The notes: generated by a model from the sequence alone, not told the origin. A DNA stretch of 64,000 nucleotides from Pseudomonas sp. B21-056 (GCF_026016325.1 NZ_CP087203.1:186001-250000), one strand, 5' to 3'. Counted from the first letter of the stretch, positions 9,401 through 17,554 are shown. Translations and numbers: made by a program.

Positions 9401-9910
9401 CGGCACTTCAGCGGCGGCCAGCAGCCAGGGCACTGGCGGCCGGTTGAGGCCATGCTCGAAGGCCAGCGACTCCAGGGCATCGAGCCCATGCAGAGCAAGT
9501 TCGGCGTCGGCCTGCACCGTCGGCCAGTGATCGAAGCCGCTGTCATCGCGGGACAGTTGGCTGACCAGTCGCGCACCGATCTCAACAACCCTCGCCAGCG
9601 TCCGCAACCGCAAGGATTGACCATTGCCGTTTTCGGGGGCGATGACCTCCTGGCACAACAATCGCTGCGCGCCGTCGCGAAAAACAATGACCGGTTGCGG
9701 CAGTGCTTCGCCGGGCACCGCCCGTAACGCCAAGCGCACCTGAAGGCAGAAGCGGGCTTCGATAGTGGAGGGCGCGGTACCGTCGTCGATCAACAGGTCG
9801 ATCGCCGGTGATTGAACCGTCACGACACCATGGCCGTGCAGTTCGAGTTCCTGGGCCAGTTCGGCCATGGCCTGGCTGGTGCCAGGCACTGCAATTTCGA
9901 GGCGTCTCAT
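6410..9910 (-). CDS. mgoA: Single-module NRPS (A-T-thioester reductase), MgoA/PvfC
   Basis: A 1166-residue enzyme. A roughly 180-residue N-terminal region of unclear role precedes the adenylation domain, which has AVYLPLDP, AIYTSGTTGQPKGV (from about 348), NFDASLLDI, NIYGPTETTV, YRTGDIGQWSDNG and NGKVDRRAL. A carrier domain follows, FFNLGGHSI with phosphopantetheine Ser736. A thioester reductase begins near residue 811 (TGANSFLG; later YNLSK). It should load an amino acid, probably Leu or Val from known relatives, and release it reductively. It sits between mgoC (10-bp gap) and mgoD. Oddly, about 30 residues between the first adenylation motifs (about 219-252) are encoded by an inverted REP pair (9172-9247). 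Confidence 0.92.
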   Translation of the reverse strand: MRRLEIAVPGTSQAMAELAQELELHGHGVVTVQSPAIDLLIDDGTAPSTIEARFCLQVRLALRAVPGEALPQPVIVFRDGAQRLLCQEVIAPENGNGQSLRLRTLARVVEIGARLVSQLSRDDSGFDHWPTVQADAELALHGLDALESLAFEHGLNRPPVPWLLAAAEVPVMHGIEQRMLDDALQPALWVAGGVTDYKTLRNQALRLQQAMLERLGQAQPEGARLARDVDTAVPNQTESFVPGKPCTHKPSSQMVIAVCLPKSAPLYAAILAVLGCGAVYLPLDPQHPAQRRRFILENAKADLLLHDGDSDLGDLPVPALNIHRLPALKPGIPVSLIRRSVDIDEPAVAIYTSGTTGQPKGVLLSHRNLSHFCAWYSDYVGLQRASRALQFSTINFDASLLDILPTFIQGALLVAPSEDQRRDPQQLVALIHQQRVTHAFLPPALLSVMPLEAPLGLAHLITGGDVCEPFVIEQLAPQCRFHNIYGPTETTVLATTRQFGVGDNNRNLGAPIANGRVLILDEQLQPVPQGVPGELYIAGPGVGLGYLHDPTLTATRYLNLTLPDGQRLRVYRTGDIGQWSDNGVELCGRRDNQVKVRGFRVEPEEIEHCLRESQLFRQVAVGVDERRRILAFLVHPREDQPGAALQALREHVQDTLPSYMHPGAYVELPSLPYTSNGKVDRRALLAMAVQVQVGGQRLQPQNPLETQLQLLWAELLELPADDIATDESFFNLGGHSILLSQLLLSIRQTFGRSLSINRFIEAPTLMTLAKLLDGPEQNDASVLSPQAFIDAEAELNIDPLPISQCGDVHKVVVTGANSFLGVHIVEALLAWGATEVACLVRASAGQSAAERFSQALQDNRLTHLDLSRVSVYAADITQPQLGLPDEVYARIDRTFGALVHNAAHVNHVLDYESLARDNVEPIFECLRLCEGRSKKIFNFVSTLSASSALGADGQVLEQPAAPTPPIYIKNGYNLSKWVGERILQRARDRGVWVNLFRPGNISFNSLTGVCQPHKNRLMLMLKGSIQLGQVPDLSLNFDLMPVDFLARFIAFHASRYQPAQAVFNLHNPEPLSWDAYVASFRDSGREFSLVSVADWQRQLGRVDADNALFGVLGFYLNGFEEDIGDISMIRHDNARTGVRQMGARYPEKSPALLRRGADYLKAIDFI
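9172..9247. repeat. REP pair (BIME-like) inside the mgoA coding sequence
   Basis: GCAAGGCTTGCC at 9172-9183 and GGCAAGCCTTGCCCC at 9233-9247 are two palindromes in inverted relation. The second, read on the minus strand, is a standard Pseudomonas REP, GGGCAAGGCTTGCCCGCGAT. They lie in frame in mgoA and encode the stretch EGARLARDVDTAV..GKPCTHKPS, which has no counterpart in typical adenylation domains. Confidence 0.85.
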
Positions 9911-9920
9911 CGGCAGCTCC

Positions 9921-10853
9921 TCATGGGGTCAGGTAGTCGGCCAGGGCATCGCGCACGCAGGGGGAAGCGAGCATCGAACTGCTGCGGAAAAAACGGGTGA
10001 TGTTGCCCACCAACGGATGGAAGCGATTGATGGGGTAGGCCAAGGCACTGGCCTCTTCGCGCAGCGACTGGCGCACCGATTCGTCGACGGGCAGATGAGC
10101 GATCAGCTCGAAATCGAAGGCCTGCTGCAGATCGCTCGCCAGGTACTGGACGATGAAACCGGGCATCAACCGGGCAATCGCTTCGTGGTCCTCTTCGGGG
10201 GCTGCGCGCCAGTACATCTGCACCAGCCGCGTCCAGAAGCCCGAGTGCCGTCCCTCGTCCATCAGATGATCGGCCATCAGTCCCTTGATCGACGCCTTGA
10301 CCGAATCGTCCCGGGCGAACGCCGCGACTTCGTTGGTCACGGTGTTTTCGGCGATTGCGATGCAGATCAGCTCCACGGCGCTCTGCAGATGCTCCGGCGC
10401 CTGGGCCAGCGTTGCCGGTATGGCGCGGCTGAGTTCGATCTGCGCCGGCAGCGGGATCGGGTCGATGCCGGTCATGTCGATGGTCTGCTGCATGAAGTCC
10501 ATTGCCACCAGCGCGTGATAATCCTCGTCCACCACCACCGTCATCGCGTCGTAGCGACAGGCGAACGGGAACTCGATGCCGAAGCGATTCTTGGCGATGC
10601 GCCGGGCGGTGTGGTCCACCAGTTCGGTCTCGAAAATCACCACATCGTTGATGAACTTGTAGAGGCTCTGCACCAGCGCGTAATCGCGCAGTTGCGGGCA
10701 ATGGCTGAGAAAAGTCTGGCTGTGCACCAGGGGTTGCCGGCTCATGGGGAAGATCAGCTTGTCGTCGTTCTCGACCCGGCGTCGTGGTCGGGTGCGGATC
10801 GTGGCGCGGCTTTCCCAGGCGTCGGCGAAGGACTGGTATTGGATGGCGTTCAT
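9921..10853 (-). CDS. mgoC: AurF-type di-iron N-oxygenase, MgoC/PvfB
   Basis: This 310-residue protein resembles p-aminobenzoate N-oxygenase AurF. The expected Glu/His iron-ligand helices are visible: [30 protein letters not shown] and [13 protein letters not shown]. It should oxidise an amine nitrogen in the diazeniumdiolate/pyrazine N-oxide pathway; this follows from work on the mgo, pvf and ham operons. The start is the ATG at 10853, which overlaps the mgoB stop in an ATGA arrangement, so the two genes are translationally coupled. A longer upstream frame starting at 11090 is just read-through within mgoB and is rejected. Confidence 0.9.
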   Translation of the reverse strand: MNAIQYQSFADAWESRATIRTRPRRRVENDDKLIFPMSRQPLVHSQTFLSHCPQLRDYALVQSLYKFINDVVIFETELVDHTARRIAKNRFGIEFPFACRYDAMTVVVDEDYHALVAMDFMQQTIDMTGIDPIPLPAQIELSRAIPATLAQAPEHLQSAVELICIAIAENTVTNEVAAFARDDSVKASIKGLMADHLMDEGRHSGFWTRLVQMYWRAAPEEDHEAIARLMPGFIVQYLASDLQQAFDFELIAHLPVDESVRQSLREEASALAYPINRFHPLVGNITRFFRSSSMLASPCVRDALADYLTP

Positions 10854-11626
10854 GGCGTCACCTGCGCGACCGCTTGGGTCATGCTCTGGCGCAGGCCATC
10901 CCACAGGGCCGCCCGGCTGTGGACGGCAGCGAGCGCGGCGGACAGCACCTCGGTTTCGCGCTGTGGGTCGCCGTCGATCAATCGGGCCAGCAGTTTCTCC
11001 GCTGCAGGGCCGTGGTCTTCGGAGTCGACTTCGATGTGCCGTTGCAGGTAGTAACGAAACGTCGGCGCCTGATCCAGGCCAATGCCCCACGCATCCAGCA
11101 TGCGTTGGAACATCTGCGGGATGACGCTTTCGCGACCATGCACGAACGCGGCGGCTACGCTGTGGGCAGGGGCATGCAGGGCGGTGTGCAGGGTCTGGCG
11201 AACGAACCGGGCCGCCGCGGGCTCGACCTCGACGCTGTCCAGGGCGGTTTCAGGACTGACGCCTTCCTGTTGCAGGGTGATGAATTGTTCAATCGCCCGG
11301 GTGTCGGCACCGACTTCCCGCATGGCGTCCAGGTACAGTTCGAAATGGCTGCAATACCCTGCGCCGGGGCGATCGTCGGACTCTTCTCCCAGCACGATTT
11401 CATTGATCAGGCGTGCCGCCTGCGGGTCGGCCGGTGGCAGCCAGGGCAGATGAATGCAGGTCAGCTCCCGCTGCAGCCGCTTGGTCAGCGACATGAAGTC
11501 CCACACGGCAAAAACGTGGCTTTCCATAAAACGGCGCAACAGGTCGATTGATGTTATTTCGGAAAAAACAGGGTGTTGGCCAAGTTCGCGTTTTTTCAAA
11601 AAAAGTTGTTCTTTGGTTGGCTGCAT
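10850..11626 (-). CDS. mgoB: Haem-oxygenase-like (DUF3050) protein, MgoB/PvfA
   Basis: This 258-residue, mostly helical protein of the DUF3050/haem-oxygenase-like fold has [19 protein letters not shown] near the start, IVLGEESD in the middle and [18 protein letters not shown] near the C-terminus. The Glu and His residues in these helices fit the di-iron ligands of the haem-oxygenase-like oxidase superfamily, but metal binding is inferred. It is the first gene of the operon; ATG 11626 follows GAGGAC at good spacing. In relatives it is needed for signal and mangotoxin-type phenotypes. Confidence 0.88.
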   Translation of the reverse strand: MQPTKEQLFLKKRELGQHPVFSEITSIDLLRRFMESHVFAVWDFMSLTKRLQRELTCIHLPWLPPADPQAARLINEIVLGEESDDRPGAGYCSHFELYLDAMREVGADTRAIEQFITLQQEGVSPETALDSVEVEPAAARFVRQTLHTALHAPAHSVAAAFVHGRESVIPQMFQRMLDAWGIGLDQAPTFRYYLQRHIEVDSEDHGPAAEKLLARLIDGDPQRETEVLSAALAAVHSRAALWDGLRQSMTQAVAQVTP

Positions 11627-12287
11627 TTGAACGTCCTCATCAATGATGTTTGTCCGGAAAGGTGCTCGTTATTGTTAATAAGGCGAGCGGGTGCCTGAAC
11701 CGGAATCCATGAATTACCCAAGTTATGCAAGTGTGTGCTGCTGTTTCGGTTGGTAGGCCTGAAAGCCCTGATTTCAGGTGGCTGGTGGAAACTTAAGTCG
11801 TCGATAACAATTCGACGTAGAAAAAACTAATACATGAAACAAGTCAGCGGCAAGCAATTTTTTAATTATTTAAACTTGCAGTTTTATCGGGCATGAAGAG
11901 GCTTTATAAAACTTATTCAGTAAGTTTTATTGAGGCGAAGTTGCTCCTTCCGATTGGTGACGATCAGAATCGATAGTTCGAGTGAATGCCTCACCCGGAG
12001 CACTTCAGGGAACAGGGAATAAAGAAGTTCGTGTTTTATGGGCGGGACGTCGGTCGGACACTCGATTCTCCCGCCGGTGGGCGACGCTCCTTGCGTGGTG
12101 GCTTCGATTCGCCCGGCTTGTCGCCAGGCGCTGACTTCTTCAGGTCTTTTTTTGAATCGACAAACGCAAGAGTGAGCCCAAATCGACGGCAGTGCCATTG
12201 AACTGATGTGGCGGCGGGTCGCAGACACGGCCAAGCCGCGTCAGGCGGGCGGGAAGACGGGTAGGAAGGATATGTAAGAAAGTGATA
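11627..12287. promoter_or_regulatory. Upstream region of the mgo operon with a 25-bp dyad
   Basis: About 660 bp without a convincing gene separates mgoB from the GntR gene. It is AT-rich around 11800-11930, unlike its surroundings. A perfect dyad, ATAAAACTTA-ttcag-TAAGTTTTAT, occupies 11906-11930 and could be an operator or a weak hairpin. Two short frames (11917-12234 minus, 11986-12201 plus) have no protein-like features. The operon promoter must lie here or nearer mgoB, but I cannot place it. Confidence 0.5.
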
Positions 12288-12307
12288 CGCCGGCCAGATG
12301 GCCGGCG
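12288..12307 (-). terminator. Hairpin after the GntR gene
   Basis: CGCCGGCC-agat-GGCCGGCG is a perfect 8-bp stem with a tetraloop, 5 bp downstream of the GntR-type gene stop. The T-run after it is weak, so termination is likely but not certain. Confidence 0.55.
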
Positions 12308-12312
12308 AGCGA

Positions 12313-13002
12313 TCAGTTGGATGACTGTTCCAGATACCGTCGAATCGTGACGCAGGCTTTTTCCAGGTGTCGTTCCAGCAGGGCTACTGCGGAATCGATG
12401 TCTTTGATACTCACGGCCTCGAGCAGTGCGCGATGATCGTCCTGGGTCAGCTTGCCGAGCCCCATGGACGACAGATGAAAGCGCAGGAAGCGCTCCTCTT
12501 CATTGAGCTCGCGTTCGATCAGGTCCAACAACTTGCTGTTGGGTGCTTTGTGATAAAGCGACATGTGGAACAACCGATTGAGCTTGCCGATCTCGGCATG
12601 ATCGGTTTGTGCTTCCAACTGGTCGATGTAGTGGGCGGCCTGCGCCAGGTCGTCGGCTTCGAGCAACGGCACCGACAGGCGCAAGGCGAAAGACTCCAGT
12701 ACCGCACGTAGCGCGTAGGTTTCGATGGCGTTGTTAGTGATCAGCGGAGCGACCACGGCGCCTTTGTGTTGAACCACATTGAGCAGTGATTGCGCTTCGA
12801 GCTGGCGCAGCGCCTCGCGCACGGGCATGCGACTCACGCCGAACAGGTCGGCCAGTTCCTGCTGGCGCAGGGCCGTGCCGCAGGGCAGGCGCCCGTCGAG
12901 GATGGCCTCGCGCAGGGAGCCCTCGATGATCGAACGGGCCTGGGCAGCGGGAATGGGCCCGTTGACCTGGATAGTGCTTAACGGCTTGGGCTTCTTTGTC
13001 AC
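12313..13002 (-). CDS. GntR-family (FCD/FadR subfamily) transcriptional regulator
   Basis: The roughly 229-residue regulator has an N-terminal winged helix-turn-helix (LRQQELADLFGVSRMPVREA) and a C-terminal helical FCD ligand domain with metal-binding-type residues. The latter are seen around LNRLFHMSLYHKAPN and LTQDDHRALLEAV. A GTG at 13002 is chosen because AGGG lies nine bases upstream and family members usually begin close to this point; an ATG at 13044 in frame lacks a ribosome site. No catabolic operon is adjacent, so the ligand and targets are unknown. It could act on the mgo region downstream, but nothing in the sequence shows that. Confidence 0.85.
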   Translation of the reverse strand: MTKKPKPLSTIQVNGPIPAAQARSIIEGSLREAILDGRLPCGTALRQQELADLFGVSRMPVREALRQLEAQSLLNVVQHKGAVVAPLITNNAIETYALRAVLESFALRLSVPLLEADDLAQAAHYIDQLEAQTDHAEIGKLNRLFHMSLYHKAPNSKLLDLIERELNEEERFLRFHLSSMGLGKLTQDDHRALLEAVSIKDIDSAVALLERHLEKACVTIRRYLEQSSN

Positions 13003-13105
13003 GACCACGCACCCTGAATGACGGAATTGGATCCATGCCAACATTAATGACAGATTACCAGCCCGTCAAAGTCTCGCGGCCGGGGTTCATAAACTAAAGT
13101 TTAGC

Positions 13106-13891
13106 GTGCCTGGAGTGATTGCACCCTGCCATTGTCTTTTGCCGGGCCAGGCTTCACCATCCAACGAATCCTCAACGGTCTTTTTTGGACGCATTCCCTT
13201 GGCTGCACCGTTCCCTGCCCTCAGGTCCCTGCGCTGGCTGTGTTCGGCATTATTGCTGGCCGGCCTCATGCTGGGTGGCTTGCAGGCCGACTGGGACTTT
13301 GCGCAGATCAGCCGGCGGGCGCAGGCACTGTACGGGCCACTGGGCGAGGGGCAGCAACGGATCGATGCCTGGCAGCACCTGCTGGCGACCGAGAAGCAGA
13401 CGCCTGAACTGGAACAGCTCAAGGTGGTGAACCTGTTCTTCAACAAACAGGTGCGCTACGTGGAAGACATCGACCTGTGGCATGAGGTCGATTACTGGGA
13501 AACCCCGATCCAGGCTTTATGGAAGGGCGCCGGCGATTGCGAGGATTATGCCATCGCCAAGTACTTCAGCCTGCGGCATCTCGGGGTGTCCAGTGACAAG
13601 TTGCGCATCACCTACGTCAAGGCGTTGCGACAGAACCGTGCGCACATGGTGCTTACCTACTACGCCACGCCCGAGGCCATGCCGCTGGTGCTCGACAGCC
13701 TGATCGACGCGATCCAGCCGGCCAGCCAGCGAACCGACCTGCTGCCGGTCTACTCTTTCAATGCCGAGGGGCTGTGGCTGCCGGGCACCAAGGGCAACAA
13801 GAAAGTCAGTGACACCAAGCGCCTGTCGCGGTGGCAGGACGTGTTGAAGAAAATGCAGGCCGAAGGTTTTCCGGTCGAGACGACTAATTAG
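13106..13891 (+). CDS. lapG: Periplasmic cysteine protease LapG
   Basis: This is a bacterial transglutaminase-like cysteine protease. The catalytic triad is visible as Cys in GAGDCEDYA (145 from the first ATG), His in QNRAHMVL (180) and Asp in LVLDSLID (197). A hydrophobic segment SALLLAGLMLGG acts as export signal. The first ATG at 13106 gives an unusually long leader, so the true start may be later, for example a TTG near 13199. LapG cleaves the N-terminal TAAG site of LapA and releases it from the surface when c-di-GMP is low. It lies 14 bp before lapD, which sequesters it. The target site is present in LapA at 29931-17674. Confidence 0.92.
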   Translation: MPGVIAPCHCLLPGQASPSNESSTVFFGRIPLAAPFPALRSLRWLCSALLLAGLMLGGLQADWDFAQISRRAQALYGPLGEGQQRIDAWQHLLATEKQTPELEQLKVVNLFFNKQVRYVEDIDLWHEVDYWETPIQALWKGAGDCEDYAIAKYFSLRHLGVSSDKLRITYVKALRQNRAHMVLTYYATPEAMPLVLDSLIDAIQPASQRTDLLPVYSFNAEGLWLPGTKGNKKVSDTKRLSRWQDVLKKMQAEGFPVETTN

Positions 13892-13905
13892 GAGCGCGCG
13901 CTCAG

Positions 13906-15852
13906 ATGTCTTTGTTCAAACAACTGTTGATCGCTATCTGTCTGTTCCTGGTGGTTGCCTTCAGCGGCAGCTTCATGGTCAGCCTGGAGAGCTCGCGGGC
14001 CCAATACGTCAATCAGCTACGCTCCCACGCCCAGGACGCAGCCACGGCATTGGCGTTGTCGCTGACGCCGAACATCGACGACCCGGCGATGGTGGAGTTG
14101 ATGGTCAGCTCGATCTTCGACAGCGGTTACTACGCCAGCATCCGCGTGGTCGACGTGGCCACTGACAAGACCCTGGTCGAGCGCACCGGCACGCCGGACG
14201 CCGGCAGCGTGCCGCAGTGGTTCGTCAAACTCATCGGCCTGGAGCCGGCCGGCGGTGATGCAATCGTCAGCCGTGGCTGGGAACAGGCGGCGCGGGTCGA
14301 AGTGGTCAGCCACCCGATGTTCGCCCTCGCCAAGCTGTGGCAGAGCGCACTGGGCAGCCTGGGCTGGTTGCTGCTGTGCGGTGCCGCCAGTGCGGTGCTG
14401 GGGGCCTTGCTGCTGCGTCGCCAGCTCAAGCCGCTGGATTACATGGTGCACCAGTCCCATGCCATCGCCCGGCGCGAGTTCCTGAGCCTGCCGCAGCTGC
14501 CGCGCACCCCTGAATTGCGCCGCGTGGTGCAGGCGATGAACCAGATGGTCGAGAAGCTCAAGGCGTTGTTCGAAGAGCAGGCCGAGCGCAGTGAAAAGCT
14601 GCGGGTCGAGTCCTACCAGGACAACCTCACGGGCCTGGCCAACCGGCGTTATTTCGAAATGCAGCTCAATGCCCGGGTGAGCAACCCGGAGCAAGCCAGT
14701 TCCGGCTATCTGTTGTTGCTGCGGGTCAGGGACCTGGCCGGTCTGAACCAGCGCTTGGGTGGGCAGCGCACCGACCAGTTGCTCAAGGCCGTGGGCGAGC
14801 AGTTGCTGCGTGAGTGCGAGCGGTATCCGGAAACCCAGAACCTGGTGACGCGGGTCCGCGGCGGGGAATTCGCCGTGCTGGCGCCGGGGCTGGTGCGCGA
14901 GGAAGCCTTGCAACTGGCGCAGAACCTCGAAAGCGCGTTGGCGAGCCTGCACGCTACCGGCGCGACCGACATGGCATCGGTGGCCGCTATCGGGCTGGCG
15001 CCATTCGTCCACGGTGACTCGCCGCAAGCGGTGCTGCAGCTTGGCGACCAGGCCCTGGCCCAGGCCGAAAGCCAGGGCGAGCCGAGTTGGGCCTGCCTGG
15101 ACCACAGCGCGGTGGCCGGCGTCGGCGACGACCACCATGCCTGGCACACGCTGCTTGATCAGGCCCTGAGCCAGCAGCGTTTCGAGCTGTACTTCCAGCC
15201 GGTGGTGGCCGCCCTGGACACCCAGGTGGTGCTGCACTACAAAGTGCTGTCGCGACTGCTCGACGAGCAGGGCCAGACCATTCCCGCCGGGCGTTTCCTG
15301 CCTTGGCTGGAGCGCTTCGGCTGGACGGCGCGGCTGGACCGCCTGATGCTCGAGCAGGTGCTCAGGCAAATGGCCGGGCACGAAGAGGCCCTGGCGCTGA
15401 ACCTGTCCTCTGCCACCCTGGCCGATCCGCAGGCGTTGAATAAAGTCTTTGAAATTCTGCGGGCTCATTCCAACCTCGGGCCTCGCTTGACCCTGGAGAT
15501 TGGTGAGGAGCAACTGCCTGAGCAGGCGGTGCTGGAGCAACTGACCCGACGCCTGCGTGAGCTCGGTTTTTCCTTGAGCCTGCAGCGTTTTGGTGGGCGT
15601 TTCAGCATGATCGGCAACTTGTCGCGGTTGGGGTTGGCCTATTTGAAAATCGATGGCGGTTATATCCGGGCTATTGATCTGGAGAGCGATAAGCGTCTGT
15701 TTATCGAGGCTATCCAGCGGGCTGCCCATAGCATCGATCTGCCGTTGATTGCCGAGCGGGTGGAGACTGAGGGGGAATTGGCGGTGATTCGGGAGATGGG
15801 GTTGTTTGGGGTGCAGGGGCAGTTGGTTGGGGGGCCTAAGCGTTGGGGTTGA
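13906..15852 (+). CDS. lapD: c-di-GMP receptor LapD
   Basis: This 648-residue inner-membrane receptor has a membrane segment at about 5-27, a periplasmic output domain, a second membrane segment at about 148-170, a HAMP helix, a degenerate GGDEF domain (RGGEF near residue 319) and a degenerate EAL domain (KVL near residue 446). Both catalytic signatures are lost, as in LapD, which binds c-di-GMP through the EAL domain rather than making or cleaving it. In the bound state it holds LapG at the periplasmic side and so keeps LapA attached. The gene follows lapG closely and the pair is probably co-transcribed. Confidence 0.95.
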   Translation: MSLFKQLLIAICLFLVVAFSGSFMVSLESSRAQYVNQLRSHAQDAATALALSLTPNIDDPAMVELMVSSIFDSGYYASIRVVDVATDKTLVERTGTPDAGSVPQWFVKLIGLEPAGGDAIVSRGWEQAARVEVVSHPMFALAKLWQSALGSLGWLLLCGAASAVLGALLLRRQLKPLDYMVHQSHAIARREFLSLPQLPRTPELRRVVQAMNQMVEKLKALFEEQAERSEKLRVESYQDNLTGLANRRYFEMQLNARVSNPEQASSGYLLLLRVRDLAGLNQRLGGQRTDQLLKAVGEQLLRECERYPETQNLVTRVRGGEFAVLAPGLVREEALQLAQNLESALASLHATGATDMASVAAIGLAPFVHGDSPQAVLQLGDQALAQAESQGEPSWACLDHSAVAGVGDDHHAWHTLLDQALSQQRFELYFQPVVAALDTQVVLHYKVLSRLLDEQGQTIPAGRFLPWLERFGWTARLDRLMLEQVLRQMAGHEEALALNLSSATLADPQALNKVFEILRAHSNLGPRLTLEIGEEQLPEQAVLEQLTRRLRELGFSLSLQRFGGRFSMIGNLSRLGLAYLKIDGGYIRAIDLESDKRLFIEAIQRAAHSIDLPLIAERVETEGELAVIREMGLFGVQGQLVGGPKRWG

Positions 15853-15884
15853 TGCTTGAGTACATATCCGTTGCTGCGGTAACG

Positions 15885-16138
15885 GCCACTTAGGGTTCCG
15901 CTTTTACAGCGGGTCACTTTCGAAAAGCGCGAAAGTAACCAAAGCGCTCATGCCCCACCACTCGGCACCTCGCTTAGGCTCGGTGTGCCCGAACGCAGGC
16001 ATTGCTCCGTGGGCCCGCCGCGAAGGGCCATCCATGGCCCAGCGCGGCTATCCCGGCATCCATGCCGGGATGCCCACTGCGCAATACCTGCGTTCGGCCA
16101 GCGTGGTTAACGGGGCGCCGAGATCAACGTCCGTCGCG
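15885..16138. repeat. Structured non-coding repeat after lapD
   Basis: This stretch is rich in hairpins: CGAAAAGCGCGAAAGTAACC, CTCGGCACCTCGCTTAGGCT, GGCCATCCATGGCC and CCCGGCATCCATGCCGGG. The wording is familiar to me as a sequence found many times in fluorescens-group genomes (CCCCACCACTCGG..AACGCAGGCATTGCTCCG..), but I cannot search to confirm. No gene is supported. Confidence 0.55.
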
Positions 16139-16360
16139 AGGCGGCCTTATAGCCGGCCTGACTCTTTCAGGTGTACTCCAATCCCACTGTGGGAGCGGGC
16201 TTGCCCGCGAAGGCGGCCTTAAAGCCGACCTGATTCTTTCGGGTGTACCTCAATCCCATTGTGGGAGCGAGCTTGCTCGCGAAGGCGGCCTTACAGCCGA
16301 CCTATCTCTCCCGGTTGTACTTCAGTCCCCTGTGGGAGCGAGCCTGCTCGCGATGGCGTC
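16139..16360. repeat. Three direct REP repeats, 71-bp period
   Basis: GTGGGAGCGGGCTTGCCCGC (from 16190), GTGGGAGCGAGCTTGCTCGC (from 16261) and GTGGGAGCGAGCCTGCTCGC (from 16332) are spaced by 71 bp and share the linker GAAGGCGGCCTTA..GCCGACCT. From about 16361 to 16525 I see nothing definite. Confidence 0.85.
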
Positions 16361-16576
16361 AGCCCAGACAACCGAGCCCCTTGCAGATGCATGGGACAGT
16401 CAGGTCCTAGGAGATTTCCTTCAAGTTGTAGCGAAGTTGGTGAACTTGTCCGGCGCCGGACTCATGGCTAATCTGGGTTTGTCACTCAAAAAACGGTGAC
16501 ACTGGCGTGCAAGCCGGTTAAAAGAACGTCCAATATCTCACCAGCCATCGGTCGTGCATTCGTGCTCGTGTTTTAT

Positions 16577-16660
16577 GGTAGCTGTGTGTGGGAGACCTTC
16601 GGGTCTGCCGAGGTTCTGGGCGTTGTCTTACTCGGTCTTGCACACTCACACATAGCTGCC
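16577..16660 (+). ncRNA. Structured leader upstream of the DUF6124 gene (candidate RNA element)
   Basis: GGTAGCTGTGTGTG (16577-16590) pairs with CACACATAGCTGCC (16647-16660) over 14 bp, including two G-U pairs. Inside are a UUCG-capped hairpin AGACC-TTCG-GGTCT (16593-16606) and a third stem CCGAG/CTCGG (16608-16612 with 16631-16635), giving a three-way junction. It ends 59 bp before the DUF6124 start codon. I recall similar sequence ahead of other Pseudomonas genes starting MFKPTPNPP; I know of no named family for it. Confidence 0.6.
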
Positions 16661-16719
16661 ACCCTTCATCGCGTGCAAGCGAGCCAGGGCGGCTCTGAAT
16701 TGAATAGGAAGCCCAGACC

Positions 16720-17079
16720 ATGTTCAAACCTACGCCCAACCCTCCACAACCCTCTTCCAAATCCCGTGTCGAAACCCTGCAAGCCAAAAAACTCGACGAA
16801 GCCGCCGAACGCGCCCTCGACTACTACCTAAAACCCAAACCCGTCGACGAGCCTCCATCAGGCCAGCTCTTCATCGTCGCCCCGGACATCGACACCGAAA
16901 CCCTGTTGGCCAACGCCTCCGAAGACCTGCTGTCCATCAGCGCCATTGCCACCGATCTGGCGGACGATGTCGACGGTTCACGCCGCAGTGTGATCCTGGC
17001 GATCAGTCGGATGGCCGATGGGGTGCATTTGTTGGTGGAGCGGGCGATGGATCGGCTTGAAGCCCAGGCGTCGGGCTGA
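16720..17079 (+). CDS. DUF6124 family protein
   Basis: This small 119-residue protein starts MFKPTPNPPQPSSKSRVETL, the hallmark of the Pseudomonas DUF6124 (formerly DUF3077-type) family, which usually occurs in many copies per genome. The middle KKLDEAAERALDYYLKP and the helical C-terminal half DLADDVDGSRRSVILAISRM also match that family. There is no signal peptide or membrane segment. The function is unknown. It is preceded by a structured leader at 16577-16660 and followed by a REP pair. Confidence 0.85.
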   Translation: MFKPTPNPPQPSSKSRVETLQAKKLDEAAERALDYYLKPKPVDEPPSGQLFIVAPDIDTETLLANASEDLLSISAIATDLADDVDGSRRSVILAISRMADGVHLLVERAMDRLEAQASG

Positions 17080-17106
17080 GAGGTTTCCGGTGGCTTGAAG
17101 ATCGCT

Positions 17107-17198
17107 ATCGCGAGCAGGCTCGCTCCCACAAGGGATGGGTGTTGCCCCGAATATTGCGGTCAGCACTGATCATCTGTGGGAGCGAGCCTGCTCGCGAT
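17107..17198. repeat. Inverted REP pair (BIME)
   Basis: ATCGCGAGCAGGCTCGCTCC at 17107 and its inverse ending CGAGCCTGCTCGCGAT at 17198 form a 24-bp inverted repeat between two convergent genes. It may serve as a bidirectional transcription stop. Confidence 0.85.
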
Positions 17199-17215
17199 GG
17201 CGTCGGTCCGGGCGC

Positions 17216-17554
17216 CTAGATCAACCCCTTCTCATCATCATCGATCAACCGGCTCAGCCCGCCCAATGCTTCCCGGGCCTGGTTGCGGTCCATCAACTTG
17301 GCCTGGGCGGCCGGGGGCAGGTCGGTGACGCGGATGACGCCTTTGCTGGTCAGCACCTGGATCAGGTCGTCGAGTACCCGGATCATCTCCAGGTCGCTCT
17401 GCTTGAGTTGTTTGAGGCTGTTTTCCACGGCTTGGTTGGCGAACCAGTCCTGGATCTCGTGGCTGTCGGCCGGCAGGGTTTCGCTGGCCTCGGCATAGGC
17501 GATGGCTTCTACGCGCACCAGTAGGCCTTGTGCATCGCGTTGCACATAAAACAT
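17216..17554 (-). CDS. Small conserved Pseudomonas protein (often labelled tryptophan synthase beta-like)
   Basis: The 112-residue protein starts MFYVQRDAQGLLVRVEAIAY from ATG 17554, with GAGGGA upstream. Orthologues in Pseudomonas, as I recall, are often annotated as tryptophan synthase subunit beta, but at this length it cannot be TrpB: it has no PLP-binding lysine motif or TrpB core. The mostly helical body has NSLKQLKQSDLEMIRVLDDL and a C-terminal LGGLSRLIDDDEKGLI. The function is unknown. A longer frame reaching 17623 lacks a ribosome site. It lies downstream of lapA on the same strand. Confidence 0.75.
   Translation of the reverse strand: MFYVQRDAQGLLVRVEAIAYAEASETLPADSHEIQDWFANQAVENSLKQLKQSDLEMIRVLDDLIQVLTSKGVIRVTDLPPAAQAKLMDRNQAREALGGLSRLIDDDEKGLI

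Noticed and set aside
9921..11090. A longer start for mgoC at 11090
   Set aside because: The extra residues overlap mgoB and look like an out-of-frame translation; the ATG at 10853 is coupled to the mgoB stop.
11917..12234. A 105-codon minus-strand frame upstream of the mgo operon
   Set aside because: No ribosome site, low-quality composition and no family resemblance; more likely non-coding leader DNA.
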